Assembly (NCBI RefSeq): GCF_007565055.1
Contig: NC_044561.1
Span: forward strand, 29,343,483-29,407,482
DNA from: Rhinopithecus roxellana
Taxonomy: Eukaryota > Chordata > Mammalia > Primates > Cercopithecidae
Length of the DNA stretch: 64,000 nt
Direction of reading: 5' to 3'
A model generated the notes under the pieces. It saw only the letters and a list, made by a program, of their open reading frames with translations, was not told the origin of the DNA and made no database searches. A program made the position numbers and the translations under genes. Positions 44,905-55,654 of this stretch are shown piece by piece; the stretch's first letter is position 1; each line of letters begins with the position of its first letter.

Positions 44905-45082
44905 CACAATGGCATAGAAGTAGGCACTGCCAATCCTCAGCACCACTCTTGTGTACAGGTCCTGGATCCATCGCTTCAGCAGGGTCACCTCCCATTCATA
45001 CCACACCCAGCTGACAAAATGCCCAGTCCTGGCTGATGTCATTGAAGATGGAGAGAACCGGTATGTCCAAGGTGGGGCCCGA
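44905..45082 (-). pseudogene. GUSBP exon 2
   Basis: Acceptor CTTTGCAG precedes 45082. It reads SGPTLDIPVLSIFNDISQDW, then an 8-bp deletion relative to GUSB near 45021 shifts to HFVSWVWYEWEVTLLKRW and VVLRIGSAYFYAIV. The donor region near 44905 is not consensus. Confidence 0.88.
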
Positions 45083-45534
45083 CTGCAAAGAGAAGGGCTG
45101 GGCTCAGCTCCTAGGCCCCTAAAGGGATCCAGGACCAGCGTGCTGCACAGCTGTGCCCCCAGGCCTAGCACAAGCCCTGACACATGGCGGGGACTCCTGG
45201 TGGAAAAGAGAGAGAACTTGCTGATGACAGGTCAACTGCCAGGGCAGGTTGTACACCTGGGCCAGTGGGGCCCGGAGATCCTTGTTGGAGCGGATGGGAC
45301 CCAGTATCTCCTGAGACAGGGGTGAACACAGGGGCACATCCCAGCCCCAGGCAAGAAAGTTCAGACCTGTGACTAAGAAGCAAATGACCCACAGCCTGTC
45401 ACAGGGAGGAAGGCTGGTTAGGGGGATGGGGCAGCTCTGTTTAGGACCCTGTGAGTGAGGCCCACGCTGGCAGCCAGCCCTCTCCTCTCTTTCTCTTGTA
45501 CTGAATACCACAAAGTCAGAAACAGAGGATGTAG

Positions 45535-45833
45535 GCTGGGCATGGTGGTTCACACCTGTAATCCCAGCACTTTGGGAGGCAGAGGCAGGCGGATCACAAG
45601 GTCAGGCGTTCGAGACCAGCCTGGCCAGTATGGTGCAACCCCATCTCTAATAAAAATACAAAAATTAACTGCGACTGGTGGCGGGTGCCTGTAGTCCCAG
45701 CTACTCAGGTGGCTGAGGCAGGAGAATCGCTTGAACCCAGCAGGCGGAGGCTGCAGTGAGCCAAAATCGTGCCATCGCACTGCAGCCTGGGTGACACAGC
45801 GAGACTCTCTCTCAAAAAAAAAGAAAAAGAAAA
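45535..45833 (+). mobile_element. Alu (Y-like) with TSD
   Basis: GCTGGGCATGGTGGTTCACA to a AAAAAGAAAAAGA tail. AGAGGATGTAG is duplicated at 45524-45534 and 45834-45844. Confidence 0.95.
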
Positions 45834-46080
45834 AGAGGATGTAGAACAGGCAAACGTGGCCAAGACCTCATCGGATCCCACTTCTCTGCTGACCACATTC
45901 AAGTCAGGAGGGCAACAGGGGTAGCGTTCTTGGCCTGATGTCACTGTCTGTCCTCTATCTGAACCCTGAACACCAAGCTACCTTCCCCCCTCAGCAGAGT
46001 TGACCTCAGAATGTCTAAACTGTTCCCTCCTCCCGATCCCTGGGCCCAGCTCTGTGCAGGGCCTGCCCCTCAGGCCTCAC

Positions 46081-46690
46081 CAGTGTCTGGTGGCTCATGC
46101 CTGTAATGAGCGCTTTGGGAAGTCAACGTGGGAGGATGGCTTGAGGTCAGGAGTTCGAGATCAGCCTGGAGAACGTACTGAGACTCTGTATCTTAAAAAA
46201 CAAAACAAAACCAAAAACTTGGTTTTTGTTTTGAGACGGAGTCTCAGTCTGTCGCACAGGCTGGAGTGCAGTGGCGTGATCTCAGCTCACTGCAACCTCC
46301 CCCTTCCTGGTTCAAGCAATTCCCCTGCCTCTGCCTCCCAAGTAGCTGGGATTACAGGTGCTCATCACCACGCCCGGCTAATTTTTGTATTTTTAGTAGA
46401 GACGGGGTTTCACCACGTTGCCCGGGCTGGTCTTGAACTCCTGGCCTCAGGTGATCCGCCCGCCTCGGCCTCCCAAGGTGCTGGGATTACAGGCGTGAGC
46501 CACCAAGCCCGACCAACTTTCTTTTCTTTCTTTCTTTCTTTTTTTTTTTTTTTTAATTAGGCATGGCGGTCCCAGCTAACTTGCAAGGCTGGGGCGGGAG
46601 AATCGCTTGAGCTCAGAAGTTAGGAATGCCCCATTCCGCTCCAATCCGCGAGGCAGGGTCAAACCCAGTCTCAAACACATTTAAAAAATT
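46081..46690. mobile_element. Forward Alu split by an antisense Alu
   Basis: The forward left arm (46081-46215) and forward right arm (about 46555-46690, very diverged) are separated by a complete antisense Alu (46219-46514) with S-type sequence and a (CTTT)n stretch at 46515-46540. Confidence 0.85.
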
Positions 46691-46719
46691 AAAAATAAAT
46701 ATTAGAAAGGACACTGCCC

Positions 46720-47340
46720 GGGCTCAGCGTTCGCCTCCGGACGCGGCTGGACAGGAGCGCTTCCTCCTCCCGCCTCCTCCGCCCTGGCCCTCCGGGTCCC
46801 CCTAGTCCCCCCGGTACCCCCGTCCTCCAACCCCGCGCCCCCAAGCCCGTTGACCTTTAACCTCCTCCGGGCCCCCAGCTCCGGGCACTCAGGTGAAGGA
46901 GGGTGCAGGGCGCCGGGGCTTACGCCATTCCCAACGCCGGGCTTCCGGGCGCCTCTCGCAAGGGTCCCCAGTACCTCTGCTCCTGGAAGCCCAGGCGTCC
47001 GCTGTCGGAGAAGTCGGCTTGGAAGCTTCAGAGGCTGTGGAGCTCCTTGCGCTCCCGCGACGCGCTCTCCCGGGTGTACAGCATCCCGCCCAGCAGCGCC
47101 TGCGCGCAGCCACACAACAGCGGCCCGAGAGCCACCCAGGACACCGCCACTAGCCAGGTCATACTTCCCGCTCCCTGTCTTGGCAGCCAGTCTGAGGGGA
47201 TGAGAGCAGCGCTGGGGAAGCCCTGCGGGCCTGTCGCATGACGAGCCTGCGACGTGAGGCGCGTGAGGCCGTCGGCGCCATGTTTTTTGAGGGCGAATGC
47301 CAGGCCTGGAGGGGCGGGGCGGTGCCAGGCGCTGCCCAGT
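46720..47340 (-). promoter_or_regulatory. CpG-rich promoter region of the GUSB pseudogene
   Basis: CpG-dense DNA covers exon 1 and its 5' flank. GGGGCGGGGCGG (about 47311-47322) is an overlapping Sp1/GC box about 150 bp upstream of the exon 1 ATG, and no TATA box is evident. This is like the housekeeping GUSB promoter. CpG decay suggests partial methylation history; activity cannot be judged. Confidence 0.6.
46953..47162 (-). pseudogene. GUSBP exon 1
   Basis: The ATG at 47160-47162 opens MTWLVAVSWVALGPLLCGC, a degenerate signal peptide like GUSB's, then GGMLYTRESASRERKELHSL and a TGA stop at 47028-47030 where GUSB has Trp. Downstream SFQADFSDSGRLGFQEQRY continues in frame to about 46953. The expected GT donor there reads GC. 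Confidence 0.9.
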
Positions 47341-47713
47341 AGGACCTGTGGCTGGAATCCAGGGCTAGGCCTCTGGGGAAGCGGGACCCCCACCCTCAGC
47401 TCCAGCCAAGAAGGGCGTCCTCTGCTCCCCATCCCAGCAGAGGCTGGACGATCCAGGGCCGCAGGCCAGGACAGAACCCCTGAGATTGGTGCTTCACCGT
47501 TTCTTCAAGGGGCACCTCCACTTGCTTTCCCCAGCAGGAATTGGAGCAGGCCCCAGGGGAGCCTCTTCCATGACTTCTGGATGCAGCCTCTTGCAGGGAT
47601 GCACCTCCTTGGGAGGCGTTCGTAGCCTTGACCATGGACCTCTGGGATCCCGACCCTGACCAAGGGGACAGAAGCTCCTTCTTGGCTTTGAAGATACATG
47701 AAGATACAGGGAG

Positions 47714-48038
47714 AGAGGCCAAGTGCAGTTAGTCACGCCTGTAATCCCAGCACTTTGGGACGCTGAAGTGGGCGAATCACTTGAGGCCAGGAGTTCGAGA
47801 CCAGCCTGGCCAACATGGTGAAACCCCCTCTCTACTGAAAATACTAAAAAAAAAAAAAAAAAAAAAGGAGCCAGGCATGATAGCAGGAGCCTGTAATCCC
47901 AGCTACTCAGGAGGCTGAGGCTGAAGAATCACTTGAACCCAGGAGGCGAAGGTTGCAGTGAGCCAAGGTCACACCACTGCAGTCCAACCTGGGTGACAGA
48001 GCAAGAATCTATCTCAAAAAAATAATAATAATAATTTT
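47714..48038 (+). mobile_element. Alu with TSD and long middle A-tract
   Basis: GGCCAAGTGCAGTTAGTCAC to a CAAAAAAATAATAATAATAA tail. The middle A-tract is 22 bp. CAGGGAGA flanks it (47706-47713 and 48039-48046). Confidence 0.93.
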
Positions 48039-48046
48039 CAGGGAGA

Positions 48047-48416
48047 AGGTGCCCTACGGGATCCCACTTTACTCCAGTAGGGAAGGCACCATGTGGAAGG
48101 GTAGAGGAAGAGATCTGGAGACAGTAAAAGAGACATAGGTTTATTAAGGGGACTTCCACACAGGTGCAGTGGCTGTGGCTGGACATGAGAACCACTACAT
48201 TTGTAAAAAGCATGCAGCTTCCATAACATTTTCACTTAGCATCCTTGACCTGTTACTGGTGGAAGGTATCCTAGTTCCCACTGATAAATCCATACACAAC
48301 TGAAACAACCTCAATTCTTGCCTCCTCAGAAGAAAGAATTTGACTGAGGGTCATAAGGTAGAAACCAGATAGAGGCAAGTTGCAGAGCAGGAGTAAAATT
48401 TTATTAAAAAGCAGGC
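48047..48416. other. Unrecognised, LTR-like stretch
   Basis: No gene. CCTCAGAAGAAAGAATTTGA and GCAGGAGTAAAATTTTATTA have the flavour of an ERV LTR, as does the sequence after the next Alu. I cannot name it. Confidence 0.3.
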
Positions 48417-48702
48417 CAGGAACGGGCGTGGTGGCTCATGCCTGTAATCCCAGTGCTTTGGAAGTCTGAGTCGGGTGGATCACCTGAGATCAGGAGTTCG
48501 AGACCAGCCTGGCCAACATGGTGAAACCATGTCTCTACTAAAAATACAAAACTTAGCTGGGCGTGATGGTGAGTGTCTGTAATCCCAGCTACTCAGGAGG
48601 CTGAGGCAGGAGAATCTCTTGAACCTGGGAGGTGGAGGTTGCAGTGAGCTGAGATTGAGCCACTGCACTGCAGCTTGGGCTATAGAGTGAGATAGTATTA
48701 AA
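48417..48702 (+). mobile_element. Alu (S-like) with TSD
   Basis: GGCCAGGAACGGGCGTGGTG to TAGAGTGAGATAGTATTAAA. TTATTAAAAA occurs on both flanks. Confidence 0.92.
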
Positions 48703-49335
48703 AAATGGTTATTAAAAACTTTAGAACAGGAAGTAAAGGAAAGAAGGAAAGTACAGCTTAGAAGAGGGCCAAACGGTGGACCTGAGAAACCAAGTGCCCA
48801 GCTTGACCTCTTGACTCAGAGTTTCACAGGTTGGCATCCTTTCAGGATCTTGCCACACCTGATTCCTTAGCTTGGGGCTCTGAACACACTTTCTTCTTTC
48901 ACCATAAAGTCATTCTGTGGGTACACATCAGTTACGGCTGTCGAGTGCCTCTGCCATACAGAGGGGTCCCTCTGGTCCTAGGAACCTGGACTGGACACAA
49001 TTGTTTGTACGATTACTCCCCCACCCCTTTTCTCATCCTCGCCAAATCCACCTTCTGAGAATGGACCTTAATACTGGAAATGGAGTCCCCAGCATAGTGA
49101 AAATCAATACATTCTAGAAACTGACAAGGCCTAAAGGCTTTTCCCCAAATGTTTATGGTTTTTTTCTTATTTTCTTTCTTTAAAATTTTACTTGTATATT
49201 CCTTTGGTGAAATGCTTACATGCTTAAATTAGGATATAGTTCACTGTTTATGAGGCAGCTTTAGGCCACATTTAACAAAAGTAAGAACAGGTAGGATGCA
49301 AAAGTTTATACAGTATGTAAAAATCAGTAATTCAG
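48703..49335. other. Unrecognised stretch, possibly LTR-derived
   Basis: No exon or gene recognised. May belong with 48047-48416 and 50002-50345 as one ancient LTR element divided by Alus. Confidence 0.3.
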
Positions 49336-49655
49336 GATGGGATTAGTGGCTCACACCTGTAATTCCAGCACTTTGGGAGGTAGAGGCAGGAGGATGACTT
49401 GAGCCCGGGAGTTTGTGACCAGCCTGGACAATATAATGAGACCAGGGTCTCTACAAGAAATGCAAAAAAAAAAAACAAAAAAAATTACGCCGGTGGTGTG
49501 CACCCACCTATCATCCCAGTTACATGAGAGGCTAAGGCAGGAGCATTGATGAAGCCCAGGAAGTAGAGGTTGCAGTGAGCCAAGATTGTGCCACTGCACT
49601 CCAGCCCAGGTGACAGAGCGAGAACACATCTCAAACAAACAAACAAAAAAAGAAA
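49336..49655 (+). mobile_element. AluJ-like
   Basis: GGATGGGATTAGTGGCTCAC to a AAACAAACAAACAAAAAAAG tail, with J-type GAGCCCGGGAGTTTGTGACC. Confidence 0.92.
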
Positions 49656-49701
49656 AGCAAAGAAAGAAAATAAGACTAAAGGGTGCCAGAGAAGATGCCT
49701 T

Positions 49702-50001
49702 CCTTTTTTTTTTCTTTGTTTTTTGAGTCTTGCTCTGTCACCCAGGCTGGAGTGCAGTGGCCCGATCTCGGCTCACTGCAACCTCCACCTCCCTGGTTCA
49801 AGTGATTGTCCTGCCTCAGCCTCCTGAGTAGCTGGGATTACAGGTGCTCACCACCACACGCAGCTAATTTTTGTATTTTTAACAGAGACAGGGTTTCACT
49901 ATGTTAAACAGGCTGGCCTTGAAGTCCTGACCTCAGGTGATCCGCCCGCCTCGGCCTCCCAAAGTCCTGGGATTACAGGCGTGAGCCACCACACCTGGCC
50001 A
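49702..50001 (-). mobile_element. Alu (S-like)
   Basis: T-tail, TTGAGTCTTGCTCTGTCACC to GTGAGCCACCACACCTGGCC. Confidence 0.94.
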
Positions 50002-50345
50002 ATTCAAATATTTCTTCAGTTTACAGTTGGCAAGAAAGCAAAGCTTTATCTAAAACCTTGGGGTCAGCAGAAGGGGTGTTAAGTTTTTGCCTGTGAGTGT
50101 GATTCCCTCCAGGCCCCTCAGGAAGAAATTTGGAACAAAGAACACCAGTGAGAGTTCAGTCCTCGGTTGACCCTTATCTGAGGTGGAAGGGAAAGCTGTC
50201 ACCATTTTTCATCCGGTGGAGATCTGCACTTCCGAAAAACAACTTAGGGACATTTGTCAATATGTTATCTTTATTTTCTATAGGGGATCAAATATCTTGT
50301 GGCCCTAACCGACTTGGGCAGCTATTGTTCTGAGCTATTATTACC

Positions 50346-50685
50346 TTTTTCTTTTTCTTTTCTTTTTTCTTTTTCTTTTTTTTTTTTTTTTTTTTTTTTT
50401 TTTGAGAGGGAGTCTCGCTCTGTCTCCCAGGCTGGAGAGCAGTGGCCCAATCTAAGCCCACTGCACCATCCACCTCCCGGGTTCAAGCAATCCTCCTGCC
50501 TCAGCCTCCTCAGTAGCTGGGATAACAGGCATCTGTTATCACAGCCAGCTAATTTTTGTATTTTCAGTAGACATGGGATTTCACCATGTTAGCCAGACTG
50601 ACCTGGAACTCCTGACCTCAGTTGATCTATCTGTCTCGACCTCCTGAAGTGCTGGGATTACAGGTGTGAGCCACTGCACCCAGCC
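50346..50685 (-). mobile_element. Alu (S-like) with long (CTTTT)n/T tail
   Basis: A 57-bp pyrimidine tail (50346-50402), then GAGAGGGAGTCTCGCTCTGT to GTGAGCCACTGCACCCAGCC. Flanks ATTATTACCTT / ATTACTACCTT are the likely duplication. Confidence 0.94.
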
Positions 50686-50814
50686 AATTACTACCTTCTT
50701 CTTACCTAGTTGCTAATTTACTTCTCAAGAATAGCTAGGTGCCCAGAATTTCCCTTGAAGGCTAATGTGGTTCGGGTATATACTGTCCAAATCTCATGAT
50801 GAGATGTGATTTCC

Positions 50815-51475
50815 AGCCAGGCTCAGTGGCTCACACCTGTAATGCCACCACCTCCTCCTCCTCCAATTCCTCCTCATCCTTCTCCTCCAACTCATCCTCC
50901 TCCTGCAACTCCTCCTCTTCCTCCAACTCCTCTTCCCCCTCAACTCCTCCTCCTCCTCCAAGTCCTCCTCCTCCAATTCCTCCTCATCCTCCTATTCCAA
51001 CTACTCCTTCTCCTCCAACTCCTCCTCCTCTTCCAAATCCTCCTCCTCCTCCTCCAACTCCACCTCCTCCTCCTCCTTCAACTCCTCCTCCTCCTGTTTC
51101 TTTATCCTCCTCCTCCCCCTCCTTCATTTCTTTTTCCTCCTCCTTTTCTTTTTCTTCCTCCATTTCTTTTTCCTCCTCCTTCTCCATTTCTTTTTCCTCC
51201 CTCTCTTCCTCCTCATAGGCATGAGCCACTACACAAGGCCTGGCTGTTTGTTTCCTTCTCCGCCTCCTCCATTTCTTTTTCCTCCTCCTCCTCCATTTCT
51301 TTTTCCTCCTCCTCCTCCTTACAGCACCAGCCACCACGACTGACCTGGCTGTTTCCTTTTCTTCCTTTCCTCCTCCTGCTCTTCCTCTGCCTCCCAAATT
51401 GCTGGGATTACAGGCCTGAGCCAACACACCTAGCTATTTCTTCTTCTTTTTCTTCCTCTTCCTCCTCCTCCTTCT
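50815..51475. repeat. Polypyrimidine (CTC/TCC)n tract with embedded Alu crumbs
   Basis: It begins with 32 bp of forward Alu (CCAGGCTCAGTGGCTCACAC) and becomes about 380 bp of degenerate CTC/TCC units with TTTCTTTTTC interruptions. Antisense Alu end pieces then appear at about 51214-51242, 51322-51350 and 51385-51436, each separated by more CTC repeats. One strand is almost pure pyrimidine, so triplex (H-DNA) formation is plausible. Proline-, serine- and arginine-rich frames here are artefacts of the repeat. Confidence 0.9.
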
Positions 51476-51477
51476 TC

Positions 51478-51745
51478 ACTTCATTTTATTTTATTTTCTT
51501 TTTGATGTGAAGTCTTGCTCTGTTGCCCAGGCTGGAGTGCAGTGGTGTGATCTCGGCTCACTGCAACCTCCACCTCCTGGGTTCAAGCTTCCCAAGTGTC
51601 TGGGATTACCAGCGCCCGCCACCATACCAAGTCAAGTTTTGTACTTTTAGTAGAGACGGGGTTTCACCATGTTGGCTAGGCTGGTCTCAAACTCCTGACC
51701 TCGTGATCTGTCCACCACCACTTCCCACAGTGCTGGGATTGCCCC
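51478..51745 (-). mobile_element. Alu (Y/Sc-like), antisense, left end lost
   Basis: TTTTGATGTGAAGTCTTGCT to TTCCCACAGTGCTGGGATTG, truncated at the final GCAGG...GAGCC block, with an internal deletion after GGGTTCAAGC. Confidence 0.9.
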
Positions 51746-51749
51746 CTTG

Positions 51750-52064
51750 GTGTTTTTTGTTTTTGTTTTTGTTTTTCCTTGAAATGCAATTTCACTCTTG
51801 TTGCCCAGGCTGGAGTGCAATGGCGTGATCTTCCCTCACTGCAACCTCCACCGCCCGGGTTCAAGTGATTCTCATGCTTTAGCCTGCCGAGGAGCTGGGA
51901 TTACAGGCCCTTGTCACCACACCCGGCTAATTTTTATATTTTTAGTAGAGACAAGGTTTCTCCATGTTGGCCAGGCTGGTCTTGAACTCCTGACCTCAGG
52001 TGGTCTGCCCTCCTTGGCCTCCCAAAGTGCTGGGATTACAGCTGTCAGCCACTGCGCTGGGCCT
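51750..52064 (-). mobile_element. Alu (S-like)
   Basis: A (GTTTTT)n tail, GAAATGCAATTTCACTCTTG to CAGCCACTGCGCTGGGCC. Confidence 0.93.
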
Positions 52065-52449
52065 ACAGCTCATTTCTTACCACAGAAATCTTTGCACCTC
52101 TCCACAAAATTGCCATCAGGGATGTCTCCAGAAACCATTCATCCCAGGTGCCACGCAGAGAAGAGCTTCTTGTTCTCCTTTTCCCTTTACCTCTTCCCTC
52201 TCACCTCATCTTGTTCATTCACTCATCCTTTTTCCATTCTCACTTTTAAGCTTTAACCTTTCAAAAGCCTGTCTTTCCCTATAAGTAATGTATTGTAACT
52301 CCTGCCATCACCATATCCTTCTCCAACCCACCAAACTGCCAACGATGGTAAGTCCATAAACTAAGAAGAAATGGGAAACATTCATTGCAAACTTGGCAGC
52401 CCCTCAGTCACCCAACGTAACAGCACAGATCTTCTGGTCTTTGAAGACG
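52065..52449. other. Unrecognised intergenic stretch
   Basis: Pyrimidine-rich, no exon or repeat family recognised. Confidence 0.4.
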
Positions 52450-52746
52450 CTTTTTTTTTTTTTTAAGACAGGTGTCACTCTGTCACCCAGGTTCAGATGC
52501 AGTGGTGCAATCACAGATCACTGCAAGCCCCAACTCCTGTGCTCAGGCGATCTGCCTGCCTCAGCCTCCCAAGCACCTGGAACTACAGGAACACACCACC
52601 ACACCCAGCTAATGTGCCTATTTATTTTAGAGATGGGGTCTTGCTCTGCTTAACAGGCTGGTCTCAAACTCCTGGCTTCAAGGGATCCTCCCACCTTGGC
52701 CTCCCAAAGTGCTGAGATTACAGGCATGAGTCACCATGCCCAGTCT
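52450..52746 (-). mobile_element. AluJ-like
   Basis: T-run, AAGACAGGTGTCACTCTGTC to GAGTCACCATGCCCAGTCT, with J-type bases and a diverged middle. Confidence 0.92.
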
Positions 52747-53567
52747 GAAGATTTTTAAATGTTGCCATATTCAAGATGCATTGAAACTCACCTGTGTTTG
52801 ATGAGCCTGCTTTTTGCAAGTGAGTAATACAAAACACACTGAAATACCTTAGGCTTCTCAGGCTTTGTACCTTCCTCTGGAATAATCAGTGTATCCCAAA
52901 AGTAAATCCCTAATGAGGTCCAGTTTTTCCTTCCTCCTTGACTATGAAATAGACAAAAAAAGGGCAAGCTAGCCATTTCCATCTCACCATAGGAGACTGT
53001 CCTGTTTGCTTTTTGACTGTATTTGGGAAGCGGGGACCTGACTGCTTTCCTACTTCCTAAGCACAACTTCCTTTACCTAGAAAATCCTCAGCATGACCTA
53101 CATGGATTAAACCAGCTTCCTCACTTTGTTTCCAATATTCTTACAACCAAAATATCCAGAAAGAGCAAGGCAACCTGAAAAACTGAGGACGGGTACCTCA
53201 TCCCATGAGCCAAACTGCCACTTACACTGATTAGTCATGAAATTGGCAAAATTCCAGATGAGTTCTCCAACCACGTATTTTCTGCATGTTTGATCCAGAC
53301 CTAGATGGTACTGCCCTAGCAGACAGTTCTAGTAGTCTTCACTGAACATCAGAGATGGATCCTGGAATTCAAGGCAAAGAGAATTTAAGAATCAGAACTG
53401 GCAGAATTGCAAATGTTAGATAAAAAATAAAGATCCACTTGATGGTGATGAAAATATCTGACCTCACAGGGGGCTGTAGTGACTGCAGGACTCACTGATG
53501 CTAGGGTAAAGACAGCCAGGGAATGATCTAACCCAGAATAAAAAAGGAGGTTTAAAAAAAAAAACAT
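52747..53567. other. Unrecognised intergenic stretch
   Basis: No gene recognised. Short chance frames on the minus strand (52788-53066). Possibly old LTR or unique DNA. Confidence 0.4.
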
Positions 53568-53861
53568 GGCCAGGAGTGGTGGCTCACGCCTGTAATACCA
53601 ACACTTTGGGAGGTTGAGGCCAGACAGATCACAAGGTCAGGAAATCTAGACCATCCTGGCTAATACAGTGAAACCCCATTTCTACGAAAAATACAAAAAA
53701 TGAGCTGGGCATGGTAGCAGGTTCCTGTATTCCCAGCTACTGAGGAGGCTGAGACAGGAGAATGGTGTGAACCTGGGAGGTGGAGGTTTCAGTGAGCTGA
53801 GATCATGCCACTGCACTCCAGCATGGGTGACAGAGTGAGACCCTATCTCAAATCAGTAAAT
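53568..53861 (+). mobile_element. Alu (Y-like)
   Basis: GGCCAGGAGTGGTGGCTCAC to GAGTGAGACCCTATCTCAAA, with the ATCACAAGGTCAGGAAATCT left arm and GAGAATGGTGTGAACCTGGG right arm. Its tail has become the adjacent tetranucleotide repeat. Confidence 0.93.
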
Positions 53862-53906
53862 AAATGTATGTATGTATGTATGTATGTATGTATGTATGTA
53901 TGTATA
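53862..53906. repeat. (TGTA)n microsatellite in an Alu tail
   Basis: About eleven near-perfect TGTA units. It probably grew from the A-rich tail of the Alu before it. Confidence 0.95.
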
Positions 53907-53921
53907 ATGAAATTGAACCAG

Positions 53922-54125
53922 GCTGGGCATGGCAGCTCAGGTCTGTAATCCCAACAGTTTCGGAGGTCAAGGCAGGAGGATCACTTGAGCCCAGGAGTTC
54001 AAGACCAGCCTAGGCAACACAGTGAGACCCAGTCTCTACAAAAAGTTTAAGTATTAGCCAGGTATGGTGACGCATGCCTGTGGTTCCAGTCACTAGGGGC
54101 GCTGAGGAGGGAGGATCATTTGAGA
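53922..54125 (+). mobile_element. AluJ-like, 3' truncated
   Basis: GGCTGGGCATGGCAGCTCAG to GGAGGGAGGATCATTTGAG. Diverged, lacking the end of the right arm and the tail. Confidence 0.9.
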
Positions 54126-54531
54126 TGCAAGCATAACCCCCATTGTGCACGCTGGGGAGGCCCCAAAACATCAAAGGAGTTCTCTAGGGTCTCACAACTG
54201 CTAGGATAAAGGTTGTTTGACCCAGCACTGTCTCCTCAAACCTGGGCCCTGGTTACATCCAGATCTTCCCAAGGTGCTGAAGGGGCACACTTTGGCATAA
54301 TGGTGAAAGGTAAGGAGCTGATGGGGGAGGGTGAGCGGCCAGAAGCCCAGAGAGGCCTTTGAGTAGGTCTTATGGAAAGGAGGAGCTTACAGGATGGAAC
54401 CTACAACATGTGACCTCACTTCCTTGCTGACAGATCCCCAACAGAACCTAGAATTCTGGTAACTAGGCACCCATATTCTAGAGACAGCCTCATTTCCAGC
54501 TTAGTTGGTAGTCGACACTCGAGAGAACAAC

Positions 54532-54672
54532 ATGTTCTCCTGCTGTGTCCCGACATGCTGCCGACCTCCTCGTCGCAGAAGAGGCCAAAATGAGACTGTT
54601 TCCCAAGAATATAGACATTGGTTCAACCCTCACCCTCGACGCCTCTGGCCCTTTGCCAGAAGGCACCCACAG
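54532..54672 (+). pseudogene. RALGDS-like exon A (N-terminus)
   Basis: The ATG at 54532 opens MFSCCVPTCCRPPRRRRGQN and continues to ARRHPQ with donor CAG|GTAACA. The Cys-rich MFSCC start followed by a basic patch could be lipid-modified and membrane-binding, but that is inference. The 47 codons are uninterrupted and end in phase 0, matching exon B. Confidence 0.6.
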
Positions 54673-55110
54673 GTAACACAGGGCCCAGGGCAGGCCCGTC
54701 CAGGCCAGGCCTCAACTGTGCCCATTAGGGCAGTGCTGAGGCCCTCCACATGTGTTTGGGGGAAACAGGAGAAGAGGGGCCCCCCTGGACAGGAGCAGGT
54801 AGGTTGTCGGGGGTTTGAAGCCTGATCAGTATGTCAGGTTCACAGCCCAGGCCGTGCCTTCAGGATGGGAAGGTGAATGCCAAGGACACAGTTTGTCTGC
54901 TCAGATCTGAATCATCCCAAGACCTCAAGCTTCATCTGTCGGAGACCTCAACCTGCTCTGGCTGGAGGTCTATGCAGATGCTCCCAAGTGCCAAATCCTG
55001 TTGGGGAAGGGGGCACCAGGGAGGAGTTCTAATGGGGGTGTCCCACTATGGGATCAGCCAGACAGGCCACTGACACCTCTTCACCAGGTTCTCGGGCACT
55101 CTCTTTGCAG

Positions 55111-55221
55111 AGCTGCACACAGCAGATCAAGCAGGAGCTGTTGGATGGATTCCATTTCTCCATCTTCTTCAAAGAAGGGCAGGGGCCCCCTGATACCAAC
55201 CACGGCCAGTGCTGGTCTGGG
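55111..55221 (+). pseudogene. RALGDS-like exon B
   Basis: Acceptor CTCTTTGCAG, donor GGG|GTGAGA. It reads SCTQQIKQELLDGFHFSIFF then KEGQGPPDTNHGQCWSG, 37 codons, phase 0 to phase 0. It aligns with the RALGDS segment STQEIGEELINGVIYSISL preceding the REM region. Confidence 0.75.
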
Positions 55222-55654
55222 GTGAGATTGGGCACAGAAGGGTCTCCACAGACAGGGACTCGAAAAAACCAGGGTGGGCCCAGGATTCAGACACGAATAT
55301 GGGGACTCCCTAAGCTCTGTCCTAGGGCTTTCCCACTTGAGTGAGCCTCTATCCTCTCCCAAAGGAATCTGACTACTGTTAGTCCCCAGTGGCAACTTGG
55401 TTACCAGCAAATTCCCTTTCACCTATCAGAGAAAGGTCAGAGAAAATCCTTCTGTTTTCACTTTCTGCTATGCCAGGAGTATCTCAACATGTTGCTACAA
55501 GAATTGAGTACAATGGTAACACTGTAGCAACGTCCTCATACTGTTATCATTTTAACTCCCCACCCTAAGTGTATCTCCGGCAACAGGCAGCTCCCCTGCC
55601 CTGCCAGACCTCCTCCAGGACTTAAAATTCAACACTTCTACACAAACAACTTGT

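Larger units (their letters stand above)
40243..47162 (-). pseudogene. GUSB (beta-glucuronidase) pseudogene, GUSBP family
   Basis: Beta-glucuronidase is a lysosomal GH2 hydrolase; human chromosomes carry several partial GUSB copies. On the minus strand seven exon-like blocks occur in parental order with GUSB splice sites: exon 1 (46953-47162), exon 2 (44905-45082), exon 3 (about 44410-44595), exon 4 (44098-44240), and three later blocks (40919-41011, 40474-40650, 40243-40383). Readable signatures are ALGPLLCGCAQALLGGMLY, HFVSWVWYEWEVTLLKRW, NYAGLQQSVLLYTTPST, FLINGKPFNFHEVKKHED and MCDRYGIVVIDECP. Lesions include a TGA at 47028-47030 (W to stop), an 8-bp deletion in exon 2, frameshifts in exons 3 and in the last block, and loss of the exons between 44098 and 41011 and of everything after 40243 that would encode the catalytic glutamate region's remainder. 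Introns are packed with Alus. The copy keeps introns, so it arose by genomic duplication. Confidence 0.92.

Noticed and set aside
45119..45553. 144-codon minus-strand frame between GUSB pseudogene exons 1 and 2
   Set aside because: It reads plausibly (EILGPIRSNKDLRAPLAQVY) but does not match GUSB as I know it, and no clear splice sites bound it. It could be a chance intronic frame; a BLASTX search would settle it.
46850..47241. Several overlapping plus-strand frames of 86-117 codons
   Set aside because: They are shadows in the CpG-rich promoter and exon 1 of the GUSB pseudogene, where high GC content lowers stop-codon density.
50796..51510. Long proline-, serine- and arginine/glutamate-rich open frames on both strands (up to about 234 codons)
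   Set aside because: They arise entirely from the CTC/TCC repeat, which lacks stop codons in most frames. Overlapping frames on both strands and embedded Alu pieces show that this is not a gene.
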